64,000 bases of DNA from Fulvivirga lutea (GTDB lineage: Bacteria; Bacteroidota; Bacteroidia; Cytophagales; Cyclobacteriaceae), in contig NZ_CP070608.1 in the NCBI RefSeq assembly GCF_017068455.1, positions 3,081,488-3,145,487 on the forward strand, written 5' to 3'. Every line of letters starts with the position of its first letter. Position 1 is the first letter of the stretch. The notes below the pieces were generated by a model that worked only from the letters and a program-made list of their open reading frames with translations, was not told the origin of the DNA and ran no database searches. Made by a program: the position numbers and the translations under genes. Shown here in pieces: positions 7,813-16,344 of the stretch.

Positions 7813-8603
7813 TGATCATTCAGGCAAAAGACCCTAGTGTTGAAATACATGATTTAACTGTTTCTTACGATAAGAAACCCGTTTTATGGGATATTGACCT
7901 AACGCTGCCGCAAGGTCAGCTGATAGGTATTGTTGGACCTAACGGAGCCGGCAAATCCACATTAATAAAATCAATGATGAACTTGATAGAAGCAAGCAGC
8001 GGGTTTGTGAAGCTATTCGATCAGCCATTAGATGACGTGCGAGATCGAATTAGTTACGTTCCTCAGCGAGAATCTGTCGATTGGGACTTCCCTGCCTCAG
8101 CCATGGATGTTGTTTTAATGGGGCGATATGGCAAGCTTGGCCTGTTCAAGCGCATTAGACAATCTGATAAGGAAGTAGCAGAAGAATGTCTCAAGAAGGT
8201 TGATATGCTTCCTTTTAAAAATAGGCAAATAAGTCAGCTTTCAGGCGGACAGCAACAACGTGTATTCTTAGCCAGAGCTCTTGCCCAACAAGCTGATTTA
8301 TACTTTATGGATGAACCTTTCGCAGGGGTGGATGCTGCCACTGAAAAAACGATCATCAATATTCTTCGAGAGATGACAGCTCAAGGCAAAACCATCGTAG
8401 TGGTGCATCACGATTTGCAGTCAGTGAGCCAGTATTTTGATTGGGTAATTCTTCTTAATCTGAGGCTGGTTGCTTCCGGCCCTATTGAGGAAGTATATAC
8501 CAAGGAGCTTCTAGAAGAAACCTATGGCGGAAAACTCACTATGCTGAGTGAGGTGAGTAACCTACTCCAGAAGAGCCGATTCCCTAGTAGAGAAAAGCAA
8601 TAA
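7812..8603 (+). CDS. Metal ABC transporter ATP-binding protein (TroB/MntB-like)
   Basis: A 263-residue ABC ATPase that energises metal import. All nucleotide-binding motifs are visible: Walker A GPNGAGKST, Q-loop YVPQRESVDW, signature LSGGQQQR, Walker B LYFMDEPF, D-loop GVDAATE and the switch histidine in VVHHDL. The VDWDFPASAMDVVLMGRYG segment is characteristic of Mn/Zn-family importers. Its ATG overlaps the last base of the binding-protein stop codon; the first permease follows after 5 bp. Confidence 0.95.
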   Translation: MIIQAKDPSVEIHDLTVSYDKKPVLWDIDLTLPQGQLIGIVGPNGAGKSTLIKSMMNLIEASSGFVKLFDQPLDDVRDRISYVPQRESVDWDFPASAMDVVLMGRYGKLGLFKRIRQSDKEVAEECLKKVDMLPFKNRQISQLSGGQQQRVFLARALAQQADLYFMDEPFAGVDAATEKTIINILREMTAQGKTIVVVHHDLQSVSQYFDWVILLNLRLVASGPIEEVYTKELLEETYGGKLTMLSEVSNLLQKSRFPSREKQ

Positions 8604-8608
8604 GTGAG

Positions 8609-9898
8609 ATGAAGGATTTTATCGATTTTTTTTCTTTTTCTGATCCAAATGTGAGGTATGTTGTATTGGGTTCCATTCTAATCACAGCAAGTTCAGCCAT
8701 TGTAGGTTCTTTCACTTTCTTAAAGAAAAAAGCCCTTGTGGGTGATGCAGTGGCGCATGCTGTACTTCCGGGAGTTTGCTTGTCATTTATACTCTACGGA
8801 GAAAAAAATCCTGTAGTTCTTATTCTGGGAGCATTTGCCACCGGGTGGTTGGCGTTAGTATCTATTGATTTCATTACTAATAAGTCAAAGATTAAAGAAG
8901 ATACGGCCATAGGATTGATTCTCTCCGTGTTTTTTGGAATTGGCATTTTCCTTTTAACCATCATACAAAAGTCTGGCAATGCCTCACAAAGTGGATTAGA
9001 CAGCTTCCTATTCGGAAAAGCAGCTTCTCTGGTAGGCTCTGACGTGTACACTTTTAGTATAGTGGCTATAATTCTGGTGGCAGTGGTTTTACTTCTTTTC
9101 AAAGAACTAACACTACTAGCATTCGATTCTGATTTCGCACATTCACTAGGACTACCTACAAAGGCTTTAGAGCTAATATTAACAACCCTTACAGTTCTGG
9201 CTGTAGTAGTAGGTATTCAGGCTGTAGGCGTAGTTTTAATGGCCGCCATGCTCATTACGCCAGCGGCAGCAGCACGTTTCTGGACTGAGAATATTAAAAC
9301 GATGATATTGCTAGCAGCCATTTTTGGTGCTTTTAGTGGTATTTCGGGAGCCTATATTTCATATATAGCACCATCTATGCCCACAGGTCCGTGGATTGTT
9401 ATAGTGATCTCCACCATTGCCATGGTGTCTTTTTTCTTTGCACCGGGAAGAGGAATTATCAATCGCGTAGTTCGTCAGGGAAAAATAAAGAAACAAATTG
9501 GTGATGAGAATATTCTTAAAGTACTCTATCAATTAGGAGAACAGGAAAAGAATTTCTTTGATAAAAGAACTATCGATAACATACTATCAAAAAGGGCGTT
9601 TGAAAAACCGAACTTACTAAAAGGCCTCAAACGACTAAAAAGAGAAGGTTATTTAAAGTTGGATGATAATGAATGGTTCTTTACAAATGAAGGCAAAGAA
9701 AAGGGACAGCGCATTGTTAAACTACATCGTTTATGGGAGTTGTATTTAACCAAATACTTGAGAATCGCACCTGATCACGTACACGAAGATGCAGATACCA
9801 TTGAGCATATTCTTACACCTGAGTTGGAGGCCCGACTGGAGAAGCTTCTAGATTACCCTCAGTTCGACCCTCATGAATCGGAGATTCCTTACAGGTGA
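8609..9898 (+). CDS. Metal ABC transporter permease fused to a DtxR-like regulatory domain
   Basis: A 429-residue protein. Residues 1 to about 285 are an ABC-3 family permease with about eight membrane helices (KKKALVGDAVAHAVLPG near residue 40 and VGVVLMAAMLITPAA near 206 are family signatures). Residues 298-429 resemble a full DtxR N-terminal half: a winged helix (VLYQLGEQEK..., LLKGLKRLKREGYLKL) and a dimerisation domain with ligand positions H373, E377, H392, D396, E399, H400. There is no FeoA-like domain. The fused part lies on the inner-membrane face if the permease has the usual topology. It may let the permease sense metal, or be an evolutionary remnant. The stop codon abuts the terminal repeat of the inserted element. 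Confidence 0.9.
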   Translation: MKDFIDFFSFSDPNVRYVVLGSILITASSAIVGSFTFLKKKALVGDAVAHAVLPGVCLSFILYGEKNPVVLILGAFATGWLALVSIDFITNKSKIKEDTAIGLILSVFFGIGIFLLTIIQKSGNASQSGLDSFLFGKAASLVGSDVYTFSIVAIILVAVVLLLFKELTLLAFDSDFAHSLGLPTKALELILTTLTVLAVVVGIQAVGVVLMAAMLITPAAAARFWTENIKTMILLAAIFGAFSGISGAYISYIAPSMPTGPWIVIVISTIAMVSFFFAPGRGIINRVVRQGKIKKQIGDENILKVLYQLGEQEKNFFDKRTIDNILSKRAFEKPNLLKGLKRLKREGYLKLDDNEWFFTNEGKEKGQRIVKLHRLWELYLTKYLRIAPDHVHEDADTIEHILTPELEARLEKLLDYPQFDPHESEIPYR

Positions 9899-9899
9899 C

Positions 9900-9929
9900 T
9901 GGTTGCTGGTAGCTAGCTTCTAGTGACCA
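9900..9929. repeat. Left terminal inverted repeat of the four-helix-bundle element
   Basis: This 30-bp stretch matches the reverse complement of 10332-10361 at 21 of 30 positions, including uninterrupted GTTGCT and TTCTAGT blocks. It begins 2 bases after the permease stop codon. The arms would form the base of a large hairpin enclosing the small gene. Confidence 0.7.
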
Positions 9930-9968
9930 ATTTGTAGAAAAAAAGAATTGACAATATTTAATTTTATA

Positions 9969-10337
9969 ATGAGTTACAAAAATTTAGAAATATATCAACT
10001 GGCACGTCATAATTCCACGCTCATACATGAGATGAGTTTGCAACTACCCAAATTCGAATTATACGAAACAGGAAGTCAGATAAGAAGATCAAGTAAATCA
10101 GTACGATCTAATATTGTTGAAGGGTATGGCAGAAGAAGATATAAGAATGAGTACATTAGATTTCTAACTTATGCTATTTCTTCTAACGATGAAACTTTAG
10201 ATCATTTAGAGTCATTATTTGAAACTAAATCATTAAACAATGAGGATATCTACAAACAGCTTGTAGATCAAACCAATTTATTGGGGAAAAAATTAAATCG
10301 ATTCATATCAGCTCTAAGTAATTCTGACAATCAGTAA
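9969..10337 (+). CDS. Four-helix-bundle protein (S23/23S rRNA intervening-sequence protein family)
   Basis: A 122-residue protein starting [22 protein letters not shown], typical of the S23 family (TIGR02436-like): a short helical protein with the conserved [21 protein letters not shown] motif (here [14 protein letters not shown], then [16 protein letters not shown]). The family was first found in intervening sequences inserted in 23S rRNA genes of Leptospira and relatives; the biochemical role is unknown. The ATG at 9969 is preferred over an ATG 21 bp upstream because family members begin at MSYK-like sequence. The gene interrupts the metal transport operon and is flanked by inverted repeats, one overlapping its stop codon. 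Confidence 0.88.
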   Translation: MSYKNLEIYQLARHNSTLIHEMSLQLPKFELYETGSQIRRSSKSVRSNIVEGYGRRRYKNEYIRFLTYAISSNDETLDHLESLFETKSLNNEDIYKQLVDQTNLLGKKLNRFISALSNSDNQ

Positions 10338-10361
10338 CTAGAAACCAGTAACAAGCAACTA
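10332..10361. repeat. Right terminal inverted repeat of the four-helix-bundle element
   Basis: Inverted, imperfect copy of 9900-9929. It overlaps the stop codon of the four-helix-bundle gene and ends 1 bp before the ATG of the second permease, so it occupies that gene's ribosome-binding region. Confidence 0.7.
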
Positions 10362-10362
10362 G

Positions 10363-11253
10363 ATGCAAGCACTCCAAATCATATTAGCCGGTTCATTAGT
10401 CTCCATTTCATGTGGATTGTTGGGGTGTTACCTTATTTTAAGAAAGATGGCTATGGTAGGTGATGCTATTTCTCATGCCGTTTTACCAGGTATTGTGTTG
10501 GCATTTCTGTTTACAGGTTCAAGAGATTCTGTCACCATGCTTATTGGAGCCGGACTGGTAGGGTTGTTAACCACTTTTTTGATCGAATACTTTCATAAAA
10601 AAGGGAAGCTACAAACCGATGCCTCGATTGGCGTTACTTTTACATGGCTATTTGCCATTGGTGTCATTCTAATCTCGGTGTTTGCCGGAAAAGTAGATTT
10701 AGATCAGGATTGTGTACTCTATGGTGAGATTGCCTATGTGCCGTTGGATTTATGGATCACTGATGCAGGAACAGTAATGGGACCTAGAGTCATTTATATT
10801 TCCGGGTCAGTGCTTATTCTTATTTTATTGTTTATTAAACTAGGATACAAAGAATTGTTTCTAACCACCTTTGACCCTGCCTATGCCAGTGCAATAGGAA
10901 TATCAACGGCTTTGTGGCATTATTTATTGATGGGTGCTGTATCTATTACTACTGTTGCCTCTTTTGAGTCTGTAGGCGCTATTTTAGTGATTGCTTTGCT
11001 CATAGCACCACCAGCAACTGCCTATTTGCTCACAGATAAGTTCAAGCACATGCTCATTTATACATGCATCATTGGAGTACTCACTTCTATTGGAGGGTAT
11101 TATTTAGCCTACAATACAGATGGATCAATTGCCGGTGCGATGGCTAGTGTGGCTGGGGTGATTTTTTTACTAGTATTTTTATTTGCTCCGGTAAATGGTT
11201 ATTTATTTAAAGCAATAAGGAATAGAAGGAAACCAAAAATAACCGTTAACTAA
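10363..11253 (+). CDS. Second metal ABC transporter permease (TroD/MntD-like)
   Basis: A 296-residue ABC-3 family permease with about eight or nine hydrophobic helices and the family motif RKMAMVGDAISHAVLPGIVLAF near the N-terminus plus SVGAILVIALLIAPPATAYLL near residue 205. Unlike the first permease it has no regulatory extension. Together they would form a heterodimeric channel. No clear Shine-Dalgarno sequence precedes it, because the right terminal repeat of the inserted element fills that position. The last 3 bp overlap the stop codon of the convergent OmpA gene. Confidence 0.93.
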   Translation: MQALQIILAGSLVSISCGLLGCYLILRKMAMVGDAISHAVLPGIVLAFLFTGSRDSVTMLIGAGLVGLLTTFLIEYFHKKGKLQTDASIGVTFTWLFAIGVILISVFAGKVDLDQDCVLYGEIAYVPLDLWITDAGTVMGPRVIYISGSVLILILLFIKLGYKELFLTTFDPAYASAIGISTALWHYLLMGAVSITTVASFESVGAILVIALLIAPPATAYLLTDKFKHMLIYTCIIGVLTSIGGYYLAYNTDGSIAGAMASVAGVIFLLVFLFAPVNGYLFKAIRNRRKPKITVN

Positions 11254-13040
11254 GAGCCTCCTTTTTTCCTCACTCTCGAAACTATTCGAACATCTGCCCT
11301 TCTGTGTTCTTCAGGGTCACCAGTTTGATCCTTAACAGATCCGTATCCCTTGGCCACAATTCTATTTTCATCCACACCCTGATCTACCAAATAGTTAAGC
11401 ACTATTAACGCTCGCTTGTTCGAAAGTTCTAAGTTGTAACGTGGGTTCCCATCTGCAGAAGCGTAGCCCGAAATATCAATATTTAAGAAATTGTACTTAT
11501 GAATTAATTGAACAATGCTGTCCAATTCCGCCTGATGCTGCTCTTTAATAGCACTCTGATCATTATTAAAGAATATAGGATGTGTATGATCCATCAACTT
11601 TATTTCGTGCTCGTCATACACAGGTGTTTCCGGGTCATTATTGGCAACAGGGTTAGAGTCTGGAGTGACAACTTCTTTCCCTCCTTCACTCCTATTCATA
11701 ACCGCAGCTATTAACTCAGTTTGGTCCAAACTATTACCATGGTATTTTACCATAAAAATATCGGTGAACCCTAAACCGCCTTCCCGCACCGAAGCATAAT
11801 AACCTGTCCGCTGGTCTTGAGAGATTTGAAAACTAAACTCATCGTCTGGGGTGTTAACTGGGTAACCCAAATTTTCGGGTGTAGACCATTCACCGTAAGT
11901 GCTATCATAGACCGATTTGAAGATATCGTAACCACCATAACCTTTATGGCCTGTGCTACTGAAATACAAAGTTTTACCATCATAGGCTAAAAACGGGCTG
12001 TCTTCATTGCCGGAGGTATTAATTACCGGCCCAAGACTCTTAGATTTATACCATTCGCCATCATCTTTGATACAATAATAAATATCAATACCACCCTCGC
12101 CTCCCGGCCTGCTGCTGGTATAAAATATCATATCATCTGTAGATGTTTCTGAAACGGAGTTCTCACTATATACACTGGAATTAATCTTAGTAGTAAGAAA
12201 TTCCGGCTCAGTCCATTTACCATTTACCAAATCCGAGTAATAGATGTCACCGGCACCTGTATCTTTATACAAATACAGCCTGTTTCCTTCTGCATTTAAA
12301 TAAATATTTGCATCGTGGTATTGCGTATTAATGGGTGGGCCAATATTTTCTGCAGGTGTCCACTTTCCATTTACCTTTCTCGAGAAAAAAACATCCTCAA
12401 AATAGAAATTATCTTTATCCACATCGGGGCTAGTATTACCTTCTTGCCTGCGCGATGTAAAAATCATTAAATCGCCTTTTTTGTTTAATACAGGTGCATA
12501 ATCAGGCCATTGAGAATTAATTTCATCACCAATTGGCTCAATGGAGTATTGCGATGGATTGTTGATGATATCCTTACCGTTATTACACTCCAAAATTCTT
12601 CTGGAGACTTCTTGTGGCATCACCCTGTCTCTACCTCGATAACTTCGATCTCCTAACACTTTTTTCTTATATCTTTCATAATACTCCAATGCATTATCAA
12701 AATCCAGGGCATAATGGTAGGCTCTGCCAATCTGATAAAGTATATCGAAACGATAACCTGGCTTCTGTTCTAAAACACGCATTAAGTAAGGCAGGGCATT
12801 GTCTTTATTAATGGTTTCCAAATAAAGTTGACCTGCCATCCAATTGGCTCTAATATTAGTGGGGTCTAAATCAGCAGCTTGAACATACAGCTCCTTGGCA
12901 ATTTCTATAGCTTCCTTCTGTTGCTTATAAATCTGATCTGCCTGTTCTAAATAAACATTTGCAAGCGCTACCGGATCATCCTGCCCAAAGGTAAGATGAG
13001 ATGTAGCAAATAGTGTGAGAAAAAATACTAGTCTATTCAC
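11250..13040 (-). CDS. OmpA-family protein with TPR and PD40-like beta-propeller repeats
   Basis: A 596-residue exported protein. In order: signal peptide (about 1-19), TPR-like helices (about 25-140, EQADQIYKQQKEAIEIAKELYVQAADLDP), WD40-like/PD40 repeats (about 175-430; recurrent DLMIFTSRR, RLYLYKDTGAGDIYYS, DDMIFYTSSRPGGEGGIDIYY, TLYFSSTGHKGYGGYDIF, GYYASVREGGLGFTDIF), and a C-terminal OmpA domain (about 485-596) with peptidoglycan-binding wording LDSIVQLIHKY, DISGYASADGNPRYNLELSNKRA and RIVAKGYGS. This architecture is common in Bacteroidota and resembles gliding/T9SS-linked PorE-type proteins, though assignment to PorE is not certain. It is convergent with the permease, with overlapping stops. 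Confidence 0.9.
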   Translation of the reverse strand: MNRLVFFLTLFATSHLTFGQDDPVALANVYLEQADQIYKQQKEAIEIAKELYVQAADLDPTNIRANWMAGQLYLETINKDNALPYLMRVLEQKPGYRFDILYQIGRAYHYALDFDNALEYYERYKKKVLGDRSYRGRDRVMPQEVSRRILECNNGKDIINNPSQYSIEPIGDEINSQWPDYAPVLNKKGDLMIFTSRRQEGNTSPDVDKDNFYFEDVFFSRKVNGKWTPAENIGPPINTQYHDANIYLNAEGNRLYLYKDTGAGDIYYSDLVNGKWTEPEFLTTKINSSVYSENSVSETSTDDMIFYTSSRPGGEGGIDIYYCIKDDGEWYKSKSLGPVINTSGNEDSPFLAYDGKTLYFSSTGHKGYGGYDIFKSVYDSTYGEWSTPENLGYPVNTPDDEFSFQISQDQRTGYYASVREGGLGFTDIFMVKYHGNSLDQTELIAAVMNRSEGGKEVVTPDSNPVANNDPETPVYDEHEIKLMDHTHPIFFNNDQSAIKEQHQAELDSIVQLIHKYNFLNIDISGYASADGNPRYNLELSNKRALIVLNYLVDQGVDENRIVAKGYGSVKDQTGDPEEHRRADVRIVSRVRKKGGS

Positions 13041-13175
13041 AATAGGTTAAAAAATAAAGCCTCTACGGTAAAAAATTACCCATTAAGATAATTACTATAT
13101 TTATGTATATCAAATTGCACAATCCTTATTAAACTGGATTAATATTGTAGCAATAGGATTTAAACTAGAGACTGG

Positions 13176-14639
13176 GTGAGTAAAATCAACTCAATACCTT
13201 ATTTAAAAGAAGAACGCCAACGTATTTCCGGGCTTACAAATTCTATATCTATAAGCCTGTTTAGTCTAAGCGTATTAGTGGGTTTAGCCTATAGTTTTAG
13301 TGATGTAACTGACACTTTACATTATAAAATTTGGGCAGTTTCCCCATTTCTAATTTTTCCTTATTTCCTTAATAAACAAGGGTACATTAATGCGAGTCGG
13401 TTAATTCTATCTGTGCTACTACCGGTGGTGGTTATGTACATAAGCATTACTTCTAAGGCCAATGTAATTGAAGATAATATTATTAATCCGGTCAACTACT
13501 TCGACATTCGGATAGTGTTGATTAATGGCCTCATTATTCCTTTTGTACTATTCTCTTTAAAAGAAACCAGGAGGTTGATTGTTTCGCTTGTTCCCGCATA
13601 TATTTCATTACTGCTGTTTGACCCAATTCATGACTATTTTAGTGTAGGCTACTATCAGGTTGGCATGATCAGCCATGACTACTACTTTTCTGCTAACCTA
13701 TTCACAATTATTACAGCTACGTTTTTGTCTTTAATCATGATGTTTTTAAAGTCTCAAATATTGAGGAGTGACTATCGGCAAAATAAAGAAAATAGTAAAA
13801 TTAAGCTCTATTTAAAGGAGTTGGTGAAGCTTAGTAATTCTAATAATGTGAACAATGGAAAGGTAGATTCAGCAAAGAAAGAAATACTACAGTCTGCCAA
13901 AGCCTGTCTTGATGTGTCTAGAATAAGTATCTGGTTATTCAACCATGATAATGATTCTATAAAATGTGAGTATTTGCTTGAAAATAATACGATTACTAGC
14001 CCCGAAACTGTACTTTATGCAGCTGACTATCCTTCCTATTTCGTGGAGTTGAAGTATCAGCAATTGATTATAGCCCATGATGCTCGCACTAATAAAGCTA
14101 CCTCAGAATTTACCGACACCTACCTGAAACCTCTGGCTATTTATTCGTTAATGGATGCACCGTTTCTTAGTAAAGGCAAACTTGGAGGTGTAATATGTTG
14201 TGAGCATCAGCATGATTATAAGCAATGGGGCGCAGCAGAAAGCTTGCTTCTGAAGGCCTTGGGTGACTTTCTGTCTTATACAATTATTGTTGAGGATAGA
14301 ATTAAACAAAATCAATTGCTCACAGAAAAGAACTTTGAAATTACACGAGTTAATGAGAATCTTGAGTCGATAGTGAGTAAGCGTACTGAAGAGTTGAAAG
14401 AAAAAAACAAACAACTTACCGAGTATGCCTATATCAACTCTCACATTCTTCGTGCGCCTGTAGCCCGTATTAGCGGGTTATACCACCTATTCAAACTACA
14501 AACCGAGCAAACCATTGAAGATCCTGCCATTTTAGATTATATGGAAGAATCCATAGCTGAGTTGGAAAATATTACGAATGAAATTAACAGGGCAATTGAA
14601 GAAAACGGCACTATCGACCGAAATCAACTTATGCCTTAG
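13176..14639 (+). CDS. Membrane sensor protein with GAF domain and phosphoacceptor helices but no ATPase domain
   Basis: A 487-residue protein starting at a GTG. Residues about 20-195 hold six hydrophobic helices; about 225-375 look like a GAF sensor domain (ISIWLFNHDNDSIKCEYLL, GKLGGVICCEHQHDYKQW); about 375-415 is a coiled coil (RVNENLESIVSKRTEELKEKNKQL); and INSHILRAPVARISGL puts a histidine (H423) in a HisKA-like H-box. The protein stops about 60 residues later, without the N, G1, F or G2 boxes of a kinase ATPase domain. It may be a phosphotransfer or signalling scaffold, or a trimmed kinase. The stop is clean and the 3' end overlaps the convergent DUF2306-like gene by 11 bp. Confidence 0.8.
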   Translation: MSKINSIPYLKEERQRISGLTNSISISLFSLSVLVGLAYSFSDVTDTLHYKIWAVSPFLIFPYFLNKQGYINASRLILSVLLPVVVMYISITSKANVIEDNIINPVNYFDIRIVLINGLIIPFVLFSLKETRRLIVSLVPAYISLLLFDPIHDYFSVGYYQVGMISHDYYFSANLFTIITATFLSLIMMFLKSQILRSDYRQNKENSKIKLYLKELVKLSNSNNVNNGKVDSAKKEILQSAKACLDVSRISIWLFNHDNDSIKCEYLLENNTITSPETVLYAADYPSYFVELKYQQLIIAHDARTNKATSEFTDTYLKPLAIYSLMDAPFLSKGKLGGVICCEHQHDYKQWGAAESLLLKALGDFLSYTIIVEDRIKQNQLLTEKNFEITRVNENLESIVSKRTEELKEKNKQLTEYAYINSHILRAPVARISGLYHLFKLQTEQTIEDPAILDYMEESIAELENITNEINRAIEENGTIDRNQLMP

Positions 14640-15291
14640 CAAATTTCTTAGTATAGGTTTTTTGCCAATAAACGCTAAATGGTACACCAATTAAAGCGGG
14701 TGCCACCCAAAGAATCCAATGATTAAAATCTGTGATTCTTCCAATGGTAACTAAAAATGCGGTTGTTGCGGCAATATAGCTGCCCATCATCGCACTAATG
14801 TGAAAATTCCACCAATACATTGCATCTTTGGGGCGCTTTATAAACTTCCAAATACCAGAAAAACCCGATTGAATGGTAAAAACACCAAAAAATATAGATA
14901 GCCCTGCGATATAGCTTGGGTTAGCAAAAATTATGTAATATCCGCCATAACTTACAAATGAAATACCTGCAAGAATGGTTAGTATGCCTGCTCCCCAATC
15001 ATATACTTTAGGCTGTTGTCCCTTATGAAGTTTCTTCAATTTTAGAATTCTCACACCTGCAAAACATCCATAATAACTGAGAAAGCTGATCATGAATAGA
15101 AAAGGAATAAACTTAATTGACGATAAAAAAACAGCACTGATAAAAACATAAGTCATGGCATAGAAATACACTTTACCTGACTTTCTGTGCAACTTCCCTC
15201 CTTTTTGGGTTGTCATGGCTATGAGCCCAGTTACTAATGAAATAATACCTGCAGCAACATGCGTTATGGCTAAAATTCTAAGTGCTTCCAT
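14629..15291 (-). CDS. DUF2306-like integral membrane protein
   Basis: A 220-residue protein with about six to seven hydrophobic helices. The opening ALRILAITHVAAGIISLVTGLIAM followed by GGKLHRKSGKVYFYAM resembles DUF2306 and related predicted membrane proteins, in which the HR-x-G segment after the first helix is conserved. Function is unknown. It is convergent with the sensor gene and 98 bp downstream of the LytTR regulator gene on the same strand. Confidence 0.7.
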   Translation of the reverse strand: MEALRILAITHVAAGIISLVTGLIAMTTQKGGKLHRKSGKVYFYAMTYVFISAVFLSSIKFIPFLFMISFLSYYGCFAGVRILKLKKLHKGQQPKVYDWGAGILTILAGISFVSYGGYYIIFANPSYIAGLSIFFGVFTIQSGFSGIWKFIKRPKDAMYWWNFHISAMMGSYIAATTAFLVTIGRITDFNHWILWVAPALIGVPFSVYWQKTYTKKFAKA

Positions 15292-15389
15292 CGAGTGTTT
15301 AATTAATTAAAGTTCAAATGAACTACACTGAATGGAACCCTCAAAATCAATGGTATAAAATGGAAAGGCTAGGTATGAACGGGAAGAAT

Positions 15390-16265
15390 TTAATTCGCAG
15401 ATCGTTCAATAGCCAATAAAACATCACTGGCCATGTTACGGGAAACAGGAACTTTCACATCGGAATATTCAAGTGTTAGCTCATAGCCTCGTGCATTACC
15501 ATCTACTTTTCTTATCATATCAAGATTCACCACATAGCTCCTGTGGCACCTGATAAAAACTGCTGGTATTGCCTCAATTACATTCTTAATCCTATTCCGC
15601 AGCAAATGTTTCTTTATCTTTTCATCCGTTTTCACGAAAAGCTCTAAGTAGTTACCATCCGATTTGATAAACAACAATTGAGAGGCTGGAAACTGATATT
15701 CGACATCACCTCCTTCGTTTTTGAAGAGTATGAGTGCCGATTGTTGCTGGTCGTTTTTATGACTATCGATATACTTATTAAGCTCTTTCGCCTCTGCCAC
15801 ATATTTCTTGAAATACTTCGCCTGATCGTAATACACATAAAAAAGTACGGGAATACTACCCACAGCCAACGTGCTAATTTGAAGGTCGATTATTACTTCC
15901 CAAACATCTCCTTGCTTATAGCCCCGAAAATGTAGGAATAAAGCGTTAGCCAACCCAATTACAACGAAGTGGAGAATAGTAAATCCTACCTCCTTCCAAA
16001 CCACCCAGTTTTGTGAGTCGAAAAATGTAGGAAATAAATATGGCAGTATGATACTCAAGCTGGCAATAGAAATAGCCGTAATTAAACCAAACTCCAAACA
16101 TATCCTGTATAACAGCCAGCCATTTACACTATCGAAGCCAAAAGGCTTAAAAAAGGCTAGAAAGAGAGTGACGAATAAGCCGAACATTAGTGCTCTTTTT
16201 AAACGACTCATAAGAGTATCGTCATTCGGGTAAGCTTTGCAACTCCAATTGGCTAGTTGATTCAT
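15390..16265 (-). CDS. LytTR-family transcriptional regulator with membrane N-terminus
   Basis: A 291-residue protein. Residues about 25-155 contain four hydrophobic helices (ALMFGLFVTLFLAFFKPFGF, ITAISIASLSIILPYLF, VGFTILHFVVIGLANALFL, ISTLAVGSIPVLFYVYY). Residues about 190-291 form the LytTR DNA-binding domain: LLFIKSDGNYLELFV, KHLLRNRIKNVIEAIP, FIRCHRSYVVNLDMIRKVDGNARGYELTL, VPVSRNMASDVL. There is no receiver domain, so the membrane part probably receives the signal directly. A near-leaderless TAnnTTTG promoter lies just upstream, divergent from that of mnmE. Confidence 0.9.
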   Translation of the reverse strand: MNQLANWSCKAYPNDDTLMSRLKRALMFGLFVTLFLAFFKPFGFDSVNGWLLYRICLEFGLITAISIASLSIILPYLFPTFFDSQNWVVWKEVGFTILHFVVIGLANALFLHFRGYKQGDVWEVIIDLQISTLAVGSIPVLFYVYYDQAKYFKKYVAEAKELNKYIDSHKNDQQQSALILFKNEGGDVEYQFPASQLLFIKSDGNYLELFVKTDEKIKKHLLRNRIKNVIEAIPAVFIRCHRSYVVNLDMIRKVDGNARGYELTLEYSDVKVPVSRNMASDVLLAIERSAN

Positions 16266-16272
16266 GATTACC

Positions 16273-16280
16273 CAAATATA
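16273..16280 (-). promoter_or_regulatory. -7 box of the LytTR gene promoter
   Basis: On the minus strand TATATTTG fits TAnnTTTG. It ends 7 bp before the start codon at 16265, so the transcript would have almost no leader. Confidence 0.55.
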
Positions 16281-16322
16281 AGGTCGATCTGATTATTGTT
16301 GTTAACTCGAAGGTATTATTCC

Positions 16323-16330
16323 TACTTTTG
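16323..16330 (+). promoter_or_regulatory. -7 box of the mnmE promoter
   Basis: TACTTTTG fits TAnnTTTG and lies 14 bp before the ATG at 16345. It faces away from the LytTR -7 box 42 bp to the left. Confidence 0.6.
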
Positions 16331-16344
16331 CCAAAATTTTGACT

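Noticed and set aside
14629-15291. Missing HATPase half of the sensor as a broken gene
   Set aside because: The DNA downstream of the sensor stop encodes a complete convergent membrane protein; no kinase motifs in any frame were recognised.
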